64,000 nucleotides of DNA from Saccharicrinis sp963677345 (GCA_963677345.2 CAXXLC010000012.1:1-64000); one strand, 5' to 3'; shown: positions 1 to 11,752, counted from the first letter of the stretch. Numbers and translations are program-made. The notes: generated by a model not told the origin, from the sequence alone.

Positions 1-3000
1 AGTGATTGGGACAGCGCAAGTATTAGCATCTTCCCGATTGAAATAAAACCTCCCTCTCCTATTGCTGCCCCAAAATACAACTGGGGCAGATTTTATCAAA
101 GCGATGAATACTTTCCTCAACTATATAACTATATCGATGTTTCAAATTTCCCTTCAGGCACATATAAAGCAGAGCTTGGCCTGGAATGCAATGGACATTT
201 TTTTGAAAAACACGAATATTCCAGTACCAGTATCCCCTTTCAGTATTCGGTTAGCCTGAATGGGAAAAACAATTACATCCAAACCAATGAAAAAATTAAA
301 ATACCCACCAATGGTTACATAAATTTCTGGTTTAAAACAAGTACCGACAAAGGCGGCAGGCTTATTTGCTTCAGTACCACAAAAAGCGGAAGTGAACAGC
401 ACACGAACCGAAAGGAATATTTATATGATGCCCGATGGTTCCATTCGGTTTGTACTCAACTCCGATTACACTTTATACGCCGAACATGCATATAATGATG
501 GTCAATGGCATCAAATTGAAGTCTCTTTTGGTGCTGAGTCGGCAGATATAAGCATAGATGGATGCATAGTGGACCAGAAATTTATTGGATACCTCGATAC
601 TTACACCGGCTATTGGCTCATAGGACGTTACAATGCCGGAAAAGATGAAAAATACAGAGAGCTGAATGAATATTTTAAAGGATCGCTGTCACAAATTTCA
701 ATTCACAAGCAGGAGCCCGGAACATCGCAGACCTTATTAAAACTTGATGAAGGCACAGGTCAGGATATATCGGACAGCCATGGAAACAATAATGCAAAAA
801 TAATGGGCGACGCACCTGCCTGGTTTAAAAACCAAGATGATATATCCCATCTGAAATGGAAGGGCAATATGGCAAATAAAAAACCGGGCACTTACACCTT
901 CTACGCGCGTGTTTATTGTGCCAACAGTCCTGATTCAGGCCTGTACTACCCATTGGGCCGATTCAGTATTGAAAACCCAGTACCCGGCCATAAATTTGAT
1001 TACTATTTCACAAAAAGCCTGGGATTCTTTAACGAAGGAGTTCTGATGTTAAACGAAATTGAAGGCAGCACTGATTATACAAGTCAGAATAAATGCCGTA
1101 ATTGGAAAAACGATTATTTAAGAGCTGTCTTCCTTAGCCCCGACCACCTGATTATCAAAGATGAATACTATAGCTATACCGAACCATTGGGAGAATATAA
1201 ATTCTCCTTTGATATGGGCGACGCTCCTGTTGGCAGCTATATCAGCTTTCAGCTGGGGAGCATGTCGGACAGTGACACTACAATGGATGTGTATTTTTCC
1301 GTACCAATCTATATCAACAGAATTATACAACCTACAATGAAAGGTTATTTTGGCCCGTTCGAGCAAGCCATTGCTCCGGGTGTAATGGCACAAAACAATA
1401 CATTTACCATTAGTACGGAACATCTTGACGACCTTACAAAAATCACAGGCCGCTTTACAAACGAGCACGGAACAGAACTGGGATCAACACAGGCTGTACA
1501 AAAAAATGACACCACCTGGGAACTTACCTATCCGATGGGCACATTATCACCACCAAAATCATTCCTTTATGTGGATTACTATCTCGGCGACAATCCTCAT
1601 CCTGTTTTAACAGATGGCCCTCATGCCATAACGATTATAAAAACCCGTCCCTTCTGGTTTGATTTTATTGAAGATGATCATTTTTACAATATCGAAGAAA
1701 AAGGAGATAAAGTAACTTTTGAAATAGAAACTTATCTCAGCAAAGACAACAGGACTGTTGTTACCCGCACATTCATCATCCCCAAAGGCATCCCTCTCCT
1801 AGGAGGCACTAATATAAAAACAGGGAAAAAAACAGTACGAGCCCGTCTTGAGTTTACCAAATCAACCAATACCCTTGGCATCAATGGCGACCCTAAATTT
1901 CAAAACACATTGTTTAAGTTTAAAGTTGGCCCTCCCGAAATTGTAGATGCTGATTTCCAGATGAAAGAAAACGATTATTATTACCTCGATGATAATAACG
2001 ACCTGATTGCAACACAAAATTTTGCCACAAGCCTCGACCTTACCTGGAGCATCAAAAGGCTTGTGGAAAACCCAATTACAGAATTCATAAAGCTATATAA
2101 AGCACTGCGCATAAAAGACTGGTCCGAAGTAAAACCCGTTGGCCTCACGGCTAATTTCACCGTTTCGCCTACAATTGGATATGCTTCGCGCCTGCATTTT
2201 AAAATGGACAGCACCAATGGCGTGTGGGGTTCATACGGAAAATTGAAAATTGATGCCAATCCGGCACATCACGCAGAATACAACAACAGCGCCTCATATT
2301 ATTTTGCCTATATAGGCATGAACAATGAACTGTCCATCGGGCTCACTTTTGGTGGCGGCCTGGTTGATGTATATGCGGCCATAGCACTAGGGCTTTATGG
2401 TGGCATTGGGGATTCATATATCGATATCCCGAAAAGAAAAAACCACTTTATCCTTGCCAGTGTCATCCAACTCTATTTCAGGGTTTACCTAACAGCCTTA
2501 TGGAACTGGTATGAAGTGGATTTGTATGGGCCAAAACCAATACACCGCTGGTCCATTGGCGATGATGACATGAGAGACTGCATCCCGCCATTTGAAGGGG
2601 ATAAAAAATTCAAACTCGACTCCAACCTGAATGCAAGTCTTTATTTGCACAAACCTGTGGGATATTATTCAAAAATTCCACTTCCTACACCACAACATGC
2701 AATGGGCATCAACGGAAGCAACAATGCCATTACATGGCTGGAACCCGGAAGTGAATACGGCAAGCGGAAAATCTGCCTTGAACACCTTAATTTCCCGGGA
2801 AAAACCTTTGGAAAGAAAATCATTTTGGAAGAGAATGACAATGCCCCTCAAAAAGCAGTTAGTGAGTTTATTAACGACAGCATTGCAATCTGTAGCTGGA
2901 TGCAGAGCCGCCATAATCCACAAAGCATCAGGGAAACTGATCCTGACAATATCCTTGAAAATATTGCCCGCTCGCATGATATTTATTATGCTGTTTACAA

Positions 3001-4266
3001 CAGCCGGACCAATGAGGTGCTCCAAAAAATTCAAATCGAAGACCTGATGAACGGTTACGTATCCGGAAGGGCTGAAGGAAACCCAAAAATCTGCAAACTA
3101 AACGATCATTCAGCGATGCTTTGTTGGCAGGTAGCCAATATGGAAAACAACACTTCTCAACTATGGTACACGATAATCAGCAATGATAATGGCCAATGGG
3201 TTTCTGAGGAAGGACGCCCATTTGCTTCACCGGGAGGCATTCAAAGCAACCTGAACCTTGCCTGCCCGGAAGAAGGAACGATACTGGCCGTTTGGAAAAA
3301 TTATGAACCTCAGGTTATTGAGCGCAACCGCTTGCTGTATTCCCTCTTTGAAGGCGACGAATGGTCTAATCCCGAGCCCTTTGGCTTTAACACAGACAGT
3401 ATCCACTATAATTACCTCGACCTGGATTTTGAAAACAGTTACGGAGCATGTCTTTTCTCGACATATGATATAGCAAAGCAGGCGGAAAAAGACGAAGCAC
3501 TCTATCTGAAGAAATGGAACTTCGACTCCCATAATTGGGCAGCAGAAGAAGCAGGCCTGGTTCATGCAGACTCCCTGCATCACATCGAATTACCCAGCCT
3601 GGATATCCGGGAAGACGGGGAAGCCGTAATTGCCTTTAAACGCTCAAGGCCGGGTTTATACGACATGAATCGCAGTATAAGCCAAATTGATGTTTTAAGC
3701 GGACATATAGACGAAGATCCCGGCAACTGGAATACTTTCGCGGCCAATCCTATGTTTGCGATACAACGAAACAGGTATCTGAACTCAGCATCAGTTTTAC
3801 AAAAGGAGATAGCGTCATTTTGCTTTGTCAGGAGTTTACCATGACAGCAACCAATATGCCCTACAGGCCAACTCATGGCATCCGTTTTGGAAACCCATTG
3901 ATGAACCTTGTTTTCAGGGCCTTTGAAATCAAAGAAGACCGTATTATCGACATTGTTGAGTCGGGTTATTTCACTCCGGTAACTGAGTTGCCGCTTGAAG
4001 AACATGATATCTCACTTGGGCAAAACTTCCCTAACCCCTGTTCCAATGAAACAAGCATAACTTTCTACATTCCGGATGAAGCACCTGTGCTCTTCGAACT
4101 TTACGATATTTCAGGAAAAAAAGTTAGCACATTGATAGACGAAACATTATCGGCCGGAGCCTATGATTTAAAAATCAATACTTCTGAGCTGGAATCCGGT
4201 TTTTATTTCTGTAGGCTTACAAAAGGAAAAATCCACAAAAGCAGAAAAATCATTGTGAAGCACTAA
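1..4266 (+). CDS. Large secreted LamG-domain protein with T9SS sorting tail; partial at 5' end, two apparent frameshifts
   Basis: This is the 3' part of a secreted or surface protein of unknown function. Frame 1 is open from base 1 to about 412 and ends in the first half of a LamG/concanavalin-like fold (NFWFKTSTDKGGRLICFSTT). The fold continues in frame 2 from about 414 (NIYMMPDGSIRFVLN, then DGQWHQIEVSFG). Frame 2 runs to 3844, but sensible sequence returns to frame 1 near 3756 (DTTKQVSELSISFTKGDSV) and ends at 4266 in a Por-type sorting domain (LGQNFPNPCSNETSITFYI, then ELESGFYFCRL, basic end). One extra base in AAAGG (411-415) and one missing T at TTT (3754-3756) would restore a single frame. 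The middle, about 1100 residues, has no family I recognise. GC content is visibly higher than in the xylan genes that follow. The signal peptide lies outside the window. Confidence 0.75.
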
Positions 4267-4284
4267 ACCCCAAAAAACAAAAGC

Positions 4285-6591
4285 ATGATATCCAATAAGT
4301 TTATATACCAATTTGCTTTGGTGCTCTTTCTGAGCCAGATTTCAATTTTTAATATTATCGCGCAGACTGCCGATAATTATCCGGGTTCCGCTTTGGATTT
4401 CGATGGCACAGATGATTATGTGGAACTGGCCAGCAGTGCTGCTTTCAACTCCTCGGCTTCATTTAGTGTAGAGCTTTGGCTTAAACCGCAATCAATGACG
4501 GGCAGCCATATTGTTGCACAGAAGGGAGCCGACTGGACGCTGAGGATTTTTGAAGATCCGTCTAAATCCTCACAATCTTTTGCTGTTGTGGAATTCGGCA
4601 TCAATGATAATGCACAGTTTTCACAGCTTACGATTTCGACTGCCAGCGAACTGATTGATCAATGGGTACATATTTGTGGTGTTGTGGACAGAAGTTCAGG
4701 GAATGAAAAGCTATTGGTTTATGTAAATGGTGTTGCGGGATCATTAGCAAGCTTTTTTAAACAAGAAGAACTTAATAAATTAGGTCATGATGGTTTTATT
4801 ATAAGAACTGTGAATTCAAATACTGTAATTATTGCCAATACTGAAATTGGAGCATTATACGGATCATATTATTTTATTAGGTTAATTCAAACATCGGATG
4901 AAGATTTAAGCAATATCAATATTGTTGAGGTTCCTTCATACGACAGAAGATTATTGAATCATTGGGATAATTTAAACGGTACTGTTGAAAGAGGTTATGC
5001 AGGTTATTCATTATGGCAATGGGAAGAGCTTCCGGAAACTATTAGTCCAAGATATGAAGAATATGCAAGAGCAAATGCTTCAATAGGAATTAATGGTTCT
5101 GTACTTAATAATGTAAACGCCAGTCCTGAAATACTTAAAACAGATTATTTAAACAAAGTATCAGCAATAGCAAAAGTTTTCAGACCATATGGTATCAAAG
5201 TTTATTTGTCAGTAAACTTTGCTTCTCCAAGTGTTATTGGTGGTTTACCTGATGCCAATCCAAAAAAAGCAGAAGTAATTCAATGGTGGAAAGATAAAGC
5301 AAAAGAGATCTATTCAATTATTCCTGACTTTGGTGGATTTTTAGTAAAAGCAAATTCAGAAGGTCAGCCGGGACCAAATGATTACGGTTGTACTCATGCT
5401 GATGGTGCAAATATGCTGGCAGATGCTTTAAGTCCTTTTGGAGGAATTGTAATGTGGAGAGCGTTTGTATATAATCCTAAAGGAAACGACAGATCAAAGC
5501 AATCATATGATGAGTTTATGCCTTTAGATGGTCAATTCAGAAAAAATGTAATTCTTCAGGTTAAAAACGGGCCTATTGATTTTCAACCACGTGAACCGAT
5601 AAGTTCTTTGTTTGGACAATTGCAGCATACTACAATTATGCCGGAGCTACAGATAACAAAAGAGTATTTAGGTTTTTCTGATCATTTATGTTATTTGGGT
5701 ACTCTTTTCAAAGAGTTTTTAGATACAGATACTTATACAAAAGGAAGAAATACAACAGTTAGCAGTGTAACGGATGGTAGTGTTTTCAATGATTCAATTA
5801 CAGCTATTGCAGGTGTTGCTAATATAGGATTAGATACAAACTGGTGTGGACATCATTTTGCTCAGGCCAACTGGTATGTTTTTGGAAGATTAGCATGGAA
5901 TAATGCGTTATCAGTAAGAGAAATTTCTAAAGAATGGTTGGAACAAACATTTACTCATGATAATGAATTTGTATCAGCAATGAGTAATGTAATGATGCTG
6001 TCGCGTGAAGCTTTAGTGAATTACATGACTCCAATAGGCTTACACCATTTAATGGGATGGAGTCACCATTACGGTCCGGAACCCTGGTGCATTGTTGAAG
6101 GAGCCCGTCCGGATTGGTTACCAACTTATTACCACAAGGCAGATAGCATTGGGATTGGATTCGATAGATCATCTACCGGTAGTAATGCAACAGCACAGTA
6201 TGCCGAACCATTAAAATCCATATATGATGATCCAAAACTATGCCCGGAAGAGTTTTTATTATGGTTTCATCATTTACCATGGGATTATGAGCTAAATAAC
6301 GGTCGTGATTTATGGATGGAACTATGTTATAGGTACAATTTAGGTGTTGAACAAGTACAACAATTTGAAAAAACATGGAATGCTTTAAATAATAAAGTCG
6401 ATATGAATAGATTTAAGGAAGTACAACAAAAACTAGCTATTCAGGTTCGGGAGGCAATTTGGTGGAGGGATGCATGTGTTCTCTATTTTCAAACCTTTTC
6501 CAACAGAGCTATTCCGCCAGAGCTTTTTAAGCCCGTTCATAATTTGGAAGAGTTAAAGAAATTAAAATTTAATCTACAACACCATAATTAG
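4285..6591 (+). CDS. Chimeric LamG :: GH67 alpha-glucuronidase
   Basis: GH67 enzymes remove 4-O-methyl-glucuronic acid from the non-reducing end of xylo-oligosaccharides. The 768-residue product starts with a signal peptide (about 1-27) and a LamG domain (about 33-152, LDFDGTDDYVELASSAAF, then WVHICGVVDRSSG). At residue 153-160 it becomes GH67, entering part-way through that family's N-terminal domain (ELNKLGHDGFIIRTV, then ANTEIGALYGSYYF). The catalytic core is complete: acid E359 in KANSEGQPGP, and D432 in NGPIDFQPREP with E460 in QITKEYLG as the base pair. About the first 80-100 residues of a normal GH67 are missing. Base composition also drops at the same point. The gene leads the xylan locus, 29 bases before susC. 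I see it as a fusion by rearrangement or by misassembly; the GH67 identity itself is secure. Confidence 0.9.
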   Translation: MISNKFIYQFALVLFLSQISIFNIIAQTADNYPGSALDFDGTDDYVELASSAAFNSSASFSVELWLKPQSMTGSHIVAQKGADWTLRIFEDPSKSSQSFAVVEFGINDNAQFSQLTISTASELIDQWVHICGVVDRSSGNEKLLVYVNGVAGSLASFFKQEELNKLGHDGFIIRTVNSNTVIIANTEIGALYGSYYFIRLIQTSDEDLSNINIVEVPSYDRRLLNHWDNLNGTVERGYAGYSLWQWEELPETISPRYEEYARANASIGINGSVLNNVNASPEILKTDYLNKVSAIAKVFRPYGIKVYLSVNFASPSVIGGLPDANPKKAEVIQWWKDKAKEIYSIIPDFGGFLVKANSEGQPGPNDYGCTHADGANMLADALSPFGGIVMWRAFVYNPKGNDRSKQSYDEFMPLDGQFRKNVILQVKNGPIDFQPREPISSLFGQLQHTTIMPELQITKEYLGFSDHLCYLGTLFKEFLDTDTYTKGRNTTVSSVTDGSVFNDSITAIAGVANIGLDTNWCGHHFAQANWYVFGRLAWNNALSVREISKEWLEQTFTHDNEFVSAMSNVMMLSREALVNYMTPIGLHHLMGWSHHYGPEPWCIVEGARPDWLPTYYHKADSIGIGFDRSSTGSNATAQYAEPLKSIYDDPKLCPEEFLLWFHHLPWDYELNNGRDLWMELCYRYNLGVEQVQQFEKTWNALNNKVDMNRFKEVQQKLAIQVREAIWWRDACVLYFQTFSNRAIPPELFKPVHNLEELKKLKFNLQHHN

Positions 6592-6620
6592 TATAATAAT
6601 TAATAATCAAATTGTTTTTT

Positions 6621-9600
6621 ATGAAAAAAAGAAGTCTACAATGGAAGGAAATAATAACAACGTTATTTTTCTTTCTATCTATACATTTTGCTGCAATGGC
6701 ACAAAATGTTACTGTTCAGGGAACAGTTGTTGATACAAAAGGAGATCCACTTCCGGGTGTTAGTATTATTCTTGAAGGTACTACACAAGGAACTATTACA
6801 AATTTTGATGGACAGTATACCATCGAGGTTCCGTCAAATAGTCAATTAATTTTCCAGTTTATCGGTTTTAATGGTCAGACTATAGCTGTAAATGGTCAAA
6901 CAACGATCAATGTTACATTGGAAGAGGATGTAGTTGGTTTGGATGAGGTGGTGGTAGTAGGTTATGGAACTCAGAAAAAATCTGATGTAACCGGCGCAAT
7001 AGCTTCAATGGGTGATGATGAACTGCGTGAAGTTAGTTCTTCAAATATTTCCAAATCATTGGAGGGTCGTGTTGCCGGTGTTGAAATGACACAAACATCC
7101 TCTCGTCCGGGAGCTAGTATGCAGATTCGTATTCGAGGTTCTCGTTCATTAACAGCAAGTAACGATCCGCTTGTGGTATTAGACGGAATTCCATTTGCAG
7201 GCTCACTACAGGATATCAATCCTGGTGACATTAAAAGTGTAGATATTTTAAAAGATGCTTCTGCTACAGCTATTTACGGTTCTCGTGGTGCCAACGGTGT
7301 AATCTTAGTAACTACTTATAGAGGAGAAACAGGTGATGTTAAGGAGCCAACAGTTAGTTACAATGGTTATTATGGTGTAAAGAAATTGTTGAACCGATAT
7401 CCTATGATGGGAGCTGAGGATTGGTTGGAATGGAGACAAGAAGCCCGAGATAATGGTATTGATTATGGGGCGGGTGCTGATGAAGATACTTCTCTTGATG
7501 TGGATTGGCAAGATCTTGTAATGAAAAATACAGGAGTGGTAACCAGTCATGATGTTAGTGTAGCCGGTTTTACAAAAGGGGGTGGATACAACTTTGGTGG
7601 AGGATACTATGATGAAACTTCACTGCTGCCAAATCAAGGTTACAAAAGATATTCGTTAAGAGCTAACTTCGATCAAAAATTAGGAAAATATGTTAAAGTT
7701 GGTCTGAGTTCAATGAACTCTTATGGGTTAACCAATGGTGAAACAGATGGTTTAATGGGAACACTTTTAACACTTTCTCCGGTTGTAAATCCATACAATG
7801 CTGATGGTTCAATTAATGAAGGCCCATTATCTGTTAATAGTCAGGATACTTATTATAACCCTTTAATGGCCAAGCATATTGGCGACAGGAGAAAAGAAGA
7901 ACGCAAAAGTTATTCTACTTATAACTCTTTTTATGGAGAGGTTAAAATTCCATGGGTTGAAGGTTTAAAGTACCGGGTGAATTTAGGATTAAACCTACGT
8001 GAAAGTAATTATGGTAAGTTTGATGCAGCTGAAACTTGTTATAATCAAAGTGCTTATTCAAATGCAGCTATTGAAAACACACATATGACCAATTGGGCCG
8101 TTGAAAATTTATTATACTATGATAAAAAATTCGGCAAGCACAGTGTTGGTTTAGTGGCAATGTATTCCAGTGAACAAACAGAGTATCAAAAATCTAATAT
8201 AAGTGCTACTGATGTAACTGCAGATGCACTACAGTATTATAATCTTGGATTACTTTCTGATCAAGGAGAAGTAAATATTGATCAGAATAACCAGGTTTAT
8301 TATAAAAGAGGTTTATTGTCAGCTATGTTTCGTGCTAACTATTCTTTTGATAATAAGTATTTAGCAACATTTACTTTCCGTAAGGATGGATCTTCAGTAT
8401 TAGCCGATGGACACAAATGGCATTCATATCCTGCATTGTCTTTAGGTTGGGTAATGTCGCAAGAATCATTTATGCAGGATTTAACATGGCTTGATTTCTT
8501 AAAAGTAAGAGCCGGTTACGGACAAACTTCAAACCAGTCCGTTCCTCCATATGAAACAATGGGAAGTCTTGATTTCGCCAAGTATAACTTTGGATCAAGT
8601 AATGTTACAGGTAACTATGTATCAAGTTTACCAAATGAGAATCTTGGATGGGAGTTTTCCGAAACATATAACTTCGGTGTTGACTTTCATGTGTTAAACA
8701 GTCGTTTAAGTGGTAGTTTAGAATATTATACTCAGCATACAAAAGATGTGCTTGTAGCTCAGGAGTTACCTGTTACATCAGGAGTAACAGAAACATTTTT
8801 AACTAATGCAGGTGAAACAGAAAACAAAGGATATGAGATTTCATTAAATGCTAAAATTATTGAAGATCTTAATGGATTTTCATGGGATTTAGGTTTTAAT
8901 CTTTATTCAAACAAAAACAAAATTACCAAACTGGCCAGTGGACAAAGTTACGATAAAGGAAATGGATGGTTTGTAGGACAACCAATTGACGTAGTGTACG
9001 ACTTTAAAAAGTTAGGTATTTGGCAATCAGATGAAGAAAGTGAAGTTGTTAAATATGAAAGTGATGGTGAAAAAGGGATGATTAAAGTTGAATATACCGG
9101 AGAATATGACTCGAATGGAGACCCGGTTAGATACATTCAATCAGGAACAACATTAGATGATGATGATCGGCAGATTCTAGGTTCTGTTGAACCAGACTGG
9201 CAAGGTGGATTCAATACACGTTTTGGTTATAAAGGATGGGATTTATCGTTGATTGGTAGCTATAAACAAGGTGGTATTTTAGTAAGTGGTATTCACTCTG
9301 GAGCAAGTTACTTAAACCTGAACAATGGTCGTCGAGGACAAATTGATATTGATTATTGGACAGAGGATAATCCAACAAATGAAGCTCCTGCTCCAGGAGG
9401 ACCATCAAATGGTGATAACCCAAAATATGTAAGTACATTAGCTTATTTTGATGCCTCTTACGTAAAAATTTCGAACATAACATTAGCTTACAATTTTAAA
9501 CAAAGCTGGCTTAAAAACCTGCATATCGACAGGTTAAGAGTTTACGCTACTGTGCAAAATCCATTTATAATTGGATCAGATTATTATAAAGAGACAGGTT

Positions 9601-9752
9601 TAGATCCTGTTCCTAACTCAAATAGTGAAGAAACATCAACTCAGGCAGTAGTTGAAGCAAAAGCAGAGGGTGTCACAGACCGTGTTAGTGTAGTAGGGTA
9701 TAGTACACCTGCAACTCGCAATTTTATTTTCGGTGTAAACCTATCATTTTAA
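6621..9752 (+). CDS. susC: SusC/RagA-family TonB-linked outer-membrane transporter (xylan locus)
   Basis: Outer-membrane TonB-dependent channel that, with the SusD partner, imports oligosaccharides, here probably xylo-oligosaccharides. I prefer the ATG at 6621 (MKKRSLQWKEI) over a TTG at 6612, because it starts directly with a basic signal-peptide n-region and a hydrophobic core ending in AMAQ. Order: signal peptide (about 1-28); carboxypeptidase-regulatory-like domain (VQGTVVDTKGDPLPGVSII to about residue 95); SusC signature DEVVVVGYGTQKKSDVTGAI; plug domain with IRIRGSRSL, PLVVLDGIPF and VDILKDASATAIYGSRGANG; then a long 22-strand barrel ending in NFIFGVNLSF. About 1043 residues is normal for the family. 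It is followed by susD after 114 bases. Confidence 0.95.
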   Translation: MKKRSLQWKEIITTLFFFLSIHFAAMAQNVTVQGTVVDTKGDPLPGVSIILEGTTQGTITNFDGQYTIEVPSNSQLIFQFIGFNGQTIAVNGQTTINVTLEEDVVGLDEVVVVGYGTQKKSDVTGAIASMGDDELREVSSSNISKSLEGRVAGVEMTQTSSRPGASMQIRIRGSRSLTASNDPLVVLDGIPFAGSLQDINPGDIKSVDILKDASATAIYGSRGANGVILVTTYRGETGDVKEPTVSYNGYYGVKKLLNRYPMMGAEDWLEWRQEARDNGIDYGAGADEDTSLDVDWQDLVMKNTGVVTSHDVSVAGFTKGGGYNFGGGYYDETSLLPNQGYKRYSLRANFDQKLGKYVKVGLSSMNSYGLTNGETDGLMGTLLTLSPVVNPYNADGSINEGPLSVNSQDTYYNPLMAKHIGDRRKEERKSYSTYNSFYGEVKIPWVEGLKYRVNLGLNLRESNYGKFDAAETCYNQSAYSNAAIENTHMTNWAVENLLYYDKKFGKHSVGLVAMYSSEQTEYQKSNISATDVTADALQYYNLGLLSDQGEVNIDQNNQVYYKRGLLSAMFRANYSFDNKYLATFTFRKDGSSVLADGHKWHSYPALSLGWVMSQESFMQDLTWLDFLKVRAGYGQTSNQSVPPYETMGSLDFAKYNFGSSNVTGNYVSSLPNENLGWEFSETYNFGVDFHVLNSRLSGSLEYYTQHTKDVLVAQELPVTSGVTETFLTNAGETENKGYEISLNAKIIEDLNGFSWDLGFNLYSNKNKITKLASGQSYDKGNGWFVGQPIDVVYDFKKLGIWQSDEESEVVKYESDGEKGMIKVEYTGEYDSNGDPVRYIQSGTTLDDDDRQILGSVEPDWQGGFNTRFGYKGWDLSLIGSYKQGGILVSGIHSGASYLNLNNGRRGQIDIDYWTEDNPTNEAPAPGGPSNGDNPKYVSTLAYFDASYVKISNITLAYNFKQSWLKNLHIDRLRVYATVQNPFIIGSDYYKETGLDPVPNSNSEETSTQAVVEAKAEGVTDRVSVVGYSTPATRNFIFGVNLSF

Positions 9753-9866
9753 TTAACTGTTTAAGAGTTGAAATTAAGAAACGAGTCATGAGAACATTTA
9801 TCTAATTACAGAGAATGAAAAATATGGCGAGTTCCATATCGTAATTAAAAATTAAAATTTAGACAC

Positions 9867-11723
9867 ATGAAAAAAATTATATTATCAATATTTGTAATAG
9901 CTGTTATGTTATTTACAGCTTGCTCAGATATTCTAGAAGAGCAACCTCGCTCAGGATTAACCCCGGAGTTTTTCACTACGGAAGATGGGGTTGAATACGG
10001 ACTTACTTCTGTATATTCTCAGTTGCGTTACCTTTACGGACCCCATGCAATGATGTATTTAACAACAGAAGGAACAGATGAAGCTACTTATGGAGGTTTA
10101 AATACTTCAGGAGACTCGTATAACCTGGATTCATATGTTGTTACATCTTCAAATAGCGAAGTAGAAACATTATGGAACAGACCGTTTCCGGCAATTAATA
10201 CCTGTAATGGAATTATTGAAAATGGTGAAACAGCAGGCGTTGATGCATCTCTTGTGGCAGAAGCCAGATTTTTCAGAGCATTTTACTACTTTATTTTAAC
10301 CACAACATTTGGTGATGTACCTCTTGATTTAGGTTCGGGAGAATTAGCATTCAATTCAACACCATCTCGATTATCTTCACGTGATCCATTAGAAGAGGTG
10401 TACACAAAATGTATATTCCCAGATTTAATTGCTGCAATAGTTGATCTGCCTGAAACTCCACGAGTAACAAGTGCAACAAACAAAGTGGTTGCTAAGCATA
10501 TTTTGGCTAAAGCCTATTTAAGTTATGCATGGTGGTTAGAACGCAATAGCGGTACTGACCCTGATGGTAAATCTGTATCTGATTATTTTCAGTTGGCTTA
10601 TGATGCAGCAGTAGATGCCATTCAAAATCCTGGAAACTTCTCTTTACAGGAAACTTTCAGAATGGTTAATCTTGGTTCAAATGATTACAATAGCGAAATA
10701 ATGTTATGCGCCGATCATACATCAAGTAGCTTTACTTATGATGAAAGTACCATTAACAGTTGGGAGCCAGAACCTAATAATCATATGAAATCAAATCGTT
10801 CATGTTTTGCCATGAATATGCATTTTGAAATGAATATTAATGGCAACAAGTTTATTTATCGCCAGCCTGTTCAGGAGATTGGTCGTCCATGGAGAAGGTT
10901 AGCGCCAATACATGAGGTATTTACAAAAACTTTCCCTCAGGACGACAGAGATATGGATACTCGCTTTGCAGGAACTTTTACAACTGAATTTCCAGCTAAC
11001 TATCAGGGAAGGTCAAATTGGGATAAAATTATTTTAACAGGAGAAAATAATCTTCCTGTAAATGACGGAGATCTGGTATTTTATTTTGCACCTACTGATG
11101 ATATAATGGGTGATTTAACCATGAGAGAGTATGATGACGGGGCTCATCAATATGGATATTATCCAGATAAAGCTTATGCCGTATTTACTCCATCTATGAT
11201 TAATCGTCATCATTACCCAACTTTATGGAAGTATGGTCCATACAGAACTGATGATATTACTCCCGATGGAGCCTATAAAAATAGTCCGTCAACTCGTCCG
11301 TTCCCAATTGCTAAACTATCTGAAACCTATTTAATAGCTGCAGAAGCTGCTGTTAAAGGTGCTAGTACGCAAGCAGGTTATACAGCTAAAGATTTGGTAA
11401 ATGTTATCAGAGCAAGAGCAGGTATGCCGGATCATAGTGCAGATATGGTGGCAGCTACACCAGAAGTAATAGATATTGATTATATTTTAATGGAACGTTC
11501 TCGTGAGCTATATGGTGAAAATATGCGTTGGTATGATTTAACCCGTACAGGTATGTTAGAAAAATATGCAGGTTCGTACACTATTTGTGATGATAAAGTG
11601 CCTGTAGTACATACACGTGATATTCAATCTTACCATTATTTACGACCAATTCCTGCTAGTCAGTTTGATAATATGGATAATACCGATAGTGAAAAAGCAT
11701 TATACCAGAATCCAGGATACTAG
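9867..11723 (+). CDS. susD: SusD/RagB-family glycan-binding surface lipoprotein (xylan locus)
   Basis: Lipid-anchored lid and glycan-binding partner of the SusC channel just upstream. The 618-residue product opens with a lipoprotein signal (KIILSIFVIAVMLFTAC, lipobox cysteine about residue 19) followed by the usual SusD lead (SDILEEQPRSGLTPEFFTTEDG). TPR-like helices include EARFFRAFYYFILTTTFGDVPL, and the end is the standard RPIPASQFDN and ALYQNPGY. The ragged interior with AETYLIAAEAAVKG and NVIRARAGMPD is typical. A terminator follows at 11753, so susC-susD probably forms its own transcript, or the downstream genes depend on read-through. Confidence 0.95.
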   Translation: MKKIILSIFVIAVMLFTACSDILEEQPRSGLTPEFFTTEDGVEYGLTSVYSQLRYLYGPHAMMYLTTEGTDEATYGGLNTSGDSYNLDSYVVTSSNSEVETLWNRPFPAINTCNGIIENGETAGVDASLVAEARFFRAFYYFILTTTFGDVPLDLGSGELAFNSTPSRLSSRDPLEEVYTKCIFPDLIAAIVDLPETPRVTSATNKVVAKHILAKAYLSYAWWLERNSGTDPDGKSVSDYFQLAYDAAVDAIQNPGNFSLQETFRMVNLGSNDYNSEIMLCADHTSSSFTYDESTINSWEPEPNNHMKSNRSCFAMNMHFEMNINGNKFIYRQPVQEIGRPWRRLAPIHEVFTKTFPQDDRDMDTRFAGTFTTEFPANYQGRSNWDKIILTGENNLPVNDGDLVFYFAPTDDIMGDLTMREYDDGAHQYGYYPDKAYAVFTPSMINRHHYPTLWKYGPYRTDDITPDGAYKNSPSTRPFPIAKLSETYLIAAEAAVKGASTQAGYTAKDLVNVIRARAGMPDHSADMVAATPEVIDIDYILMERSRELYGENMRWYDLTRTGMLEKYAGSYTICDDKVPVVHTRDIQSYHYLRPIPASQFDNMDNTDSEKALYQNPGY

Positions 11724-11752
11724 AAATTGTTGTATAGGTGAATATTTCAAGG

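Noticed and set aside
4749..4754. AAGCTT (HindIII site) at the LamG::GH67 junction, suggesting a cloning chimera
   Set aside because: A six-base site in AT-rich DNA is expected by chance and proves nothing about a ligation artefact.
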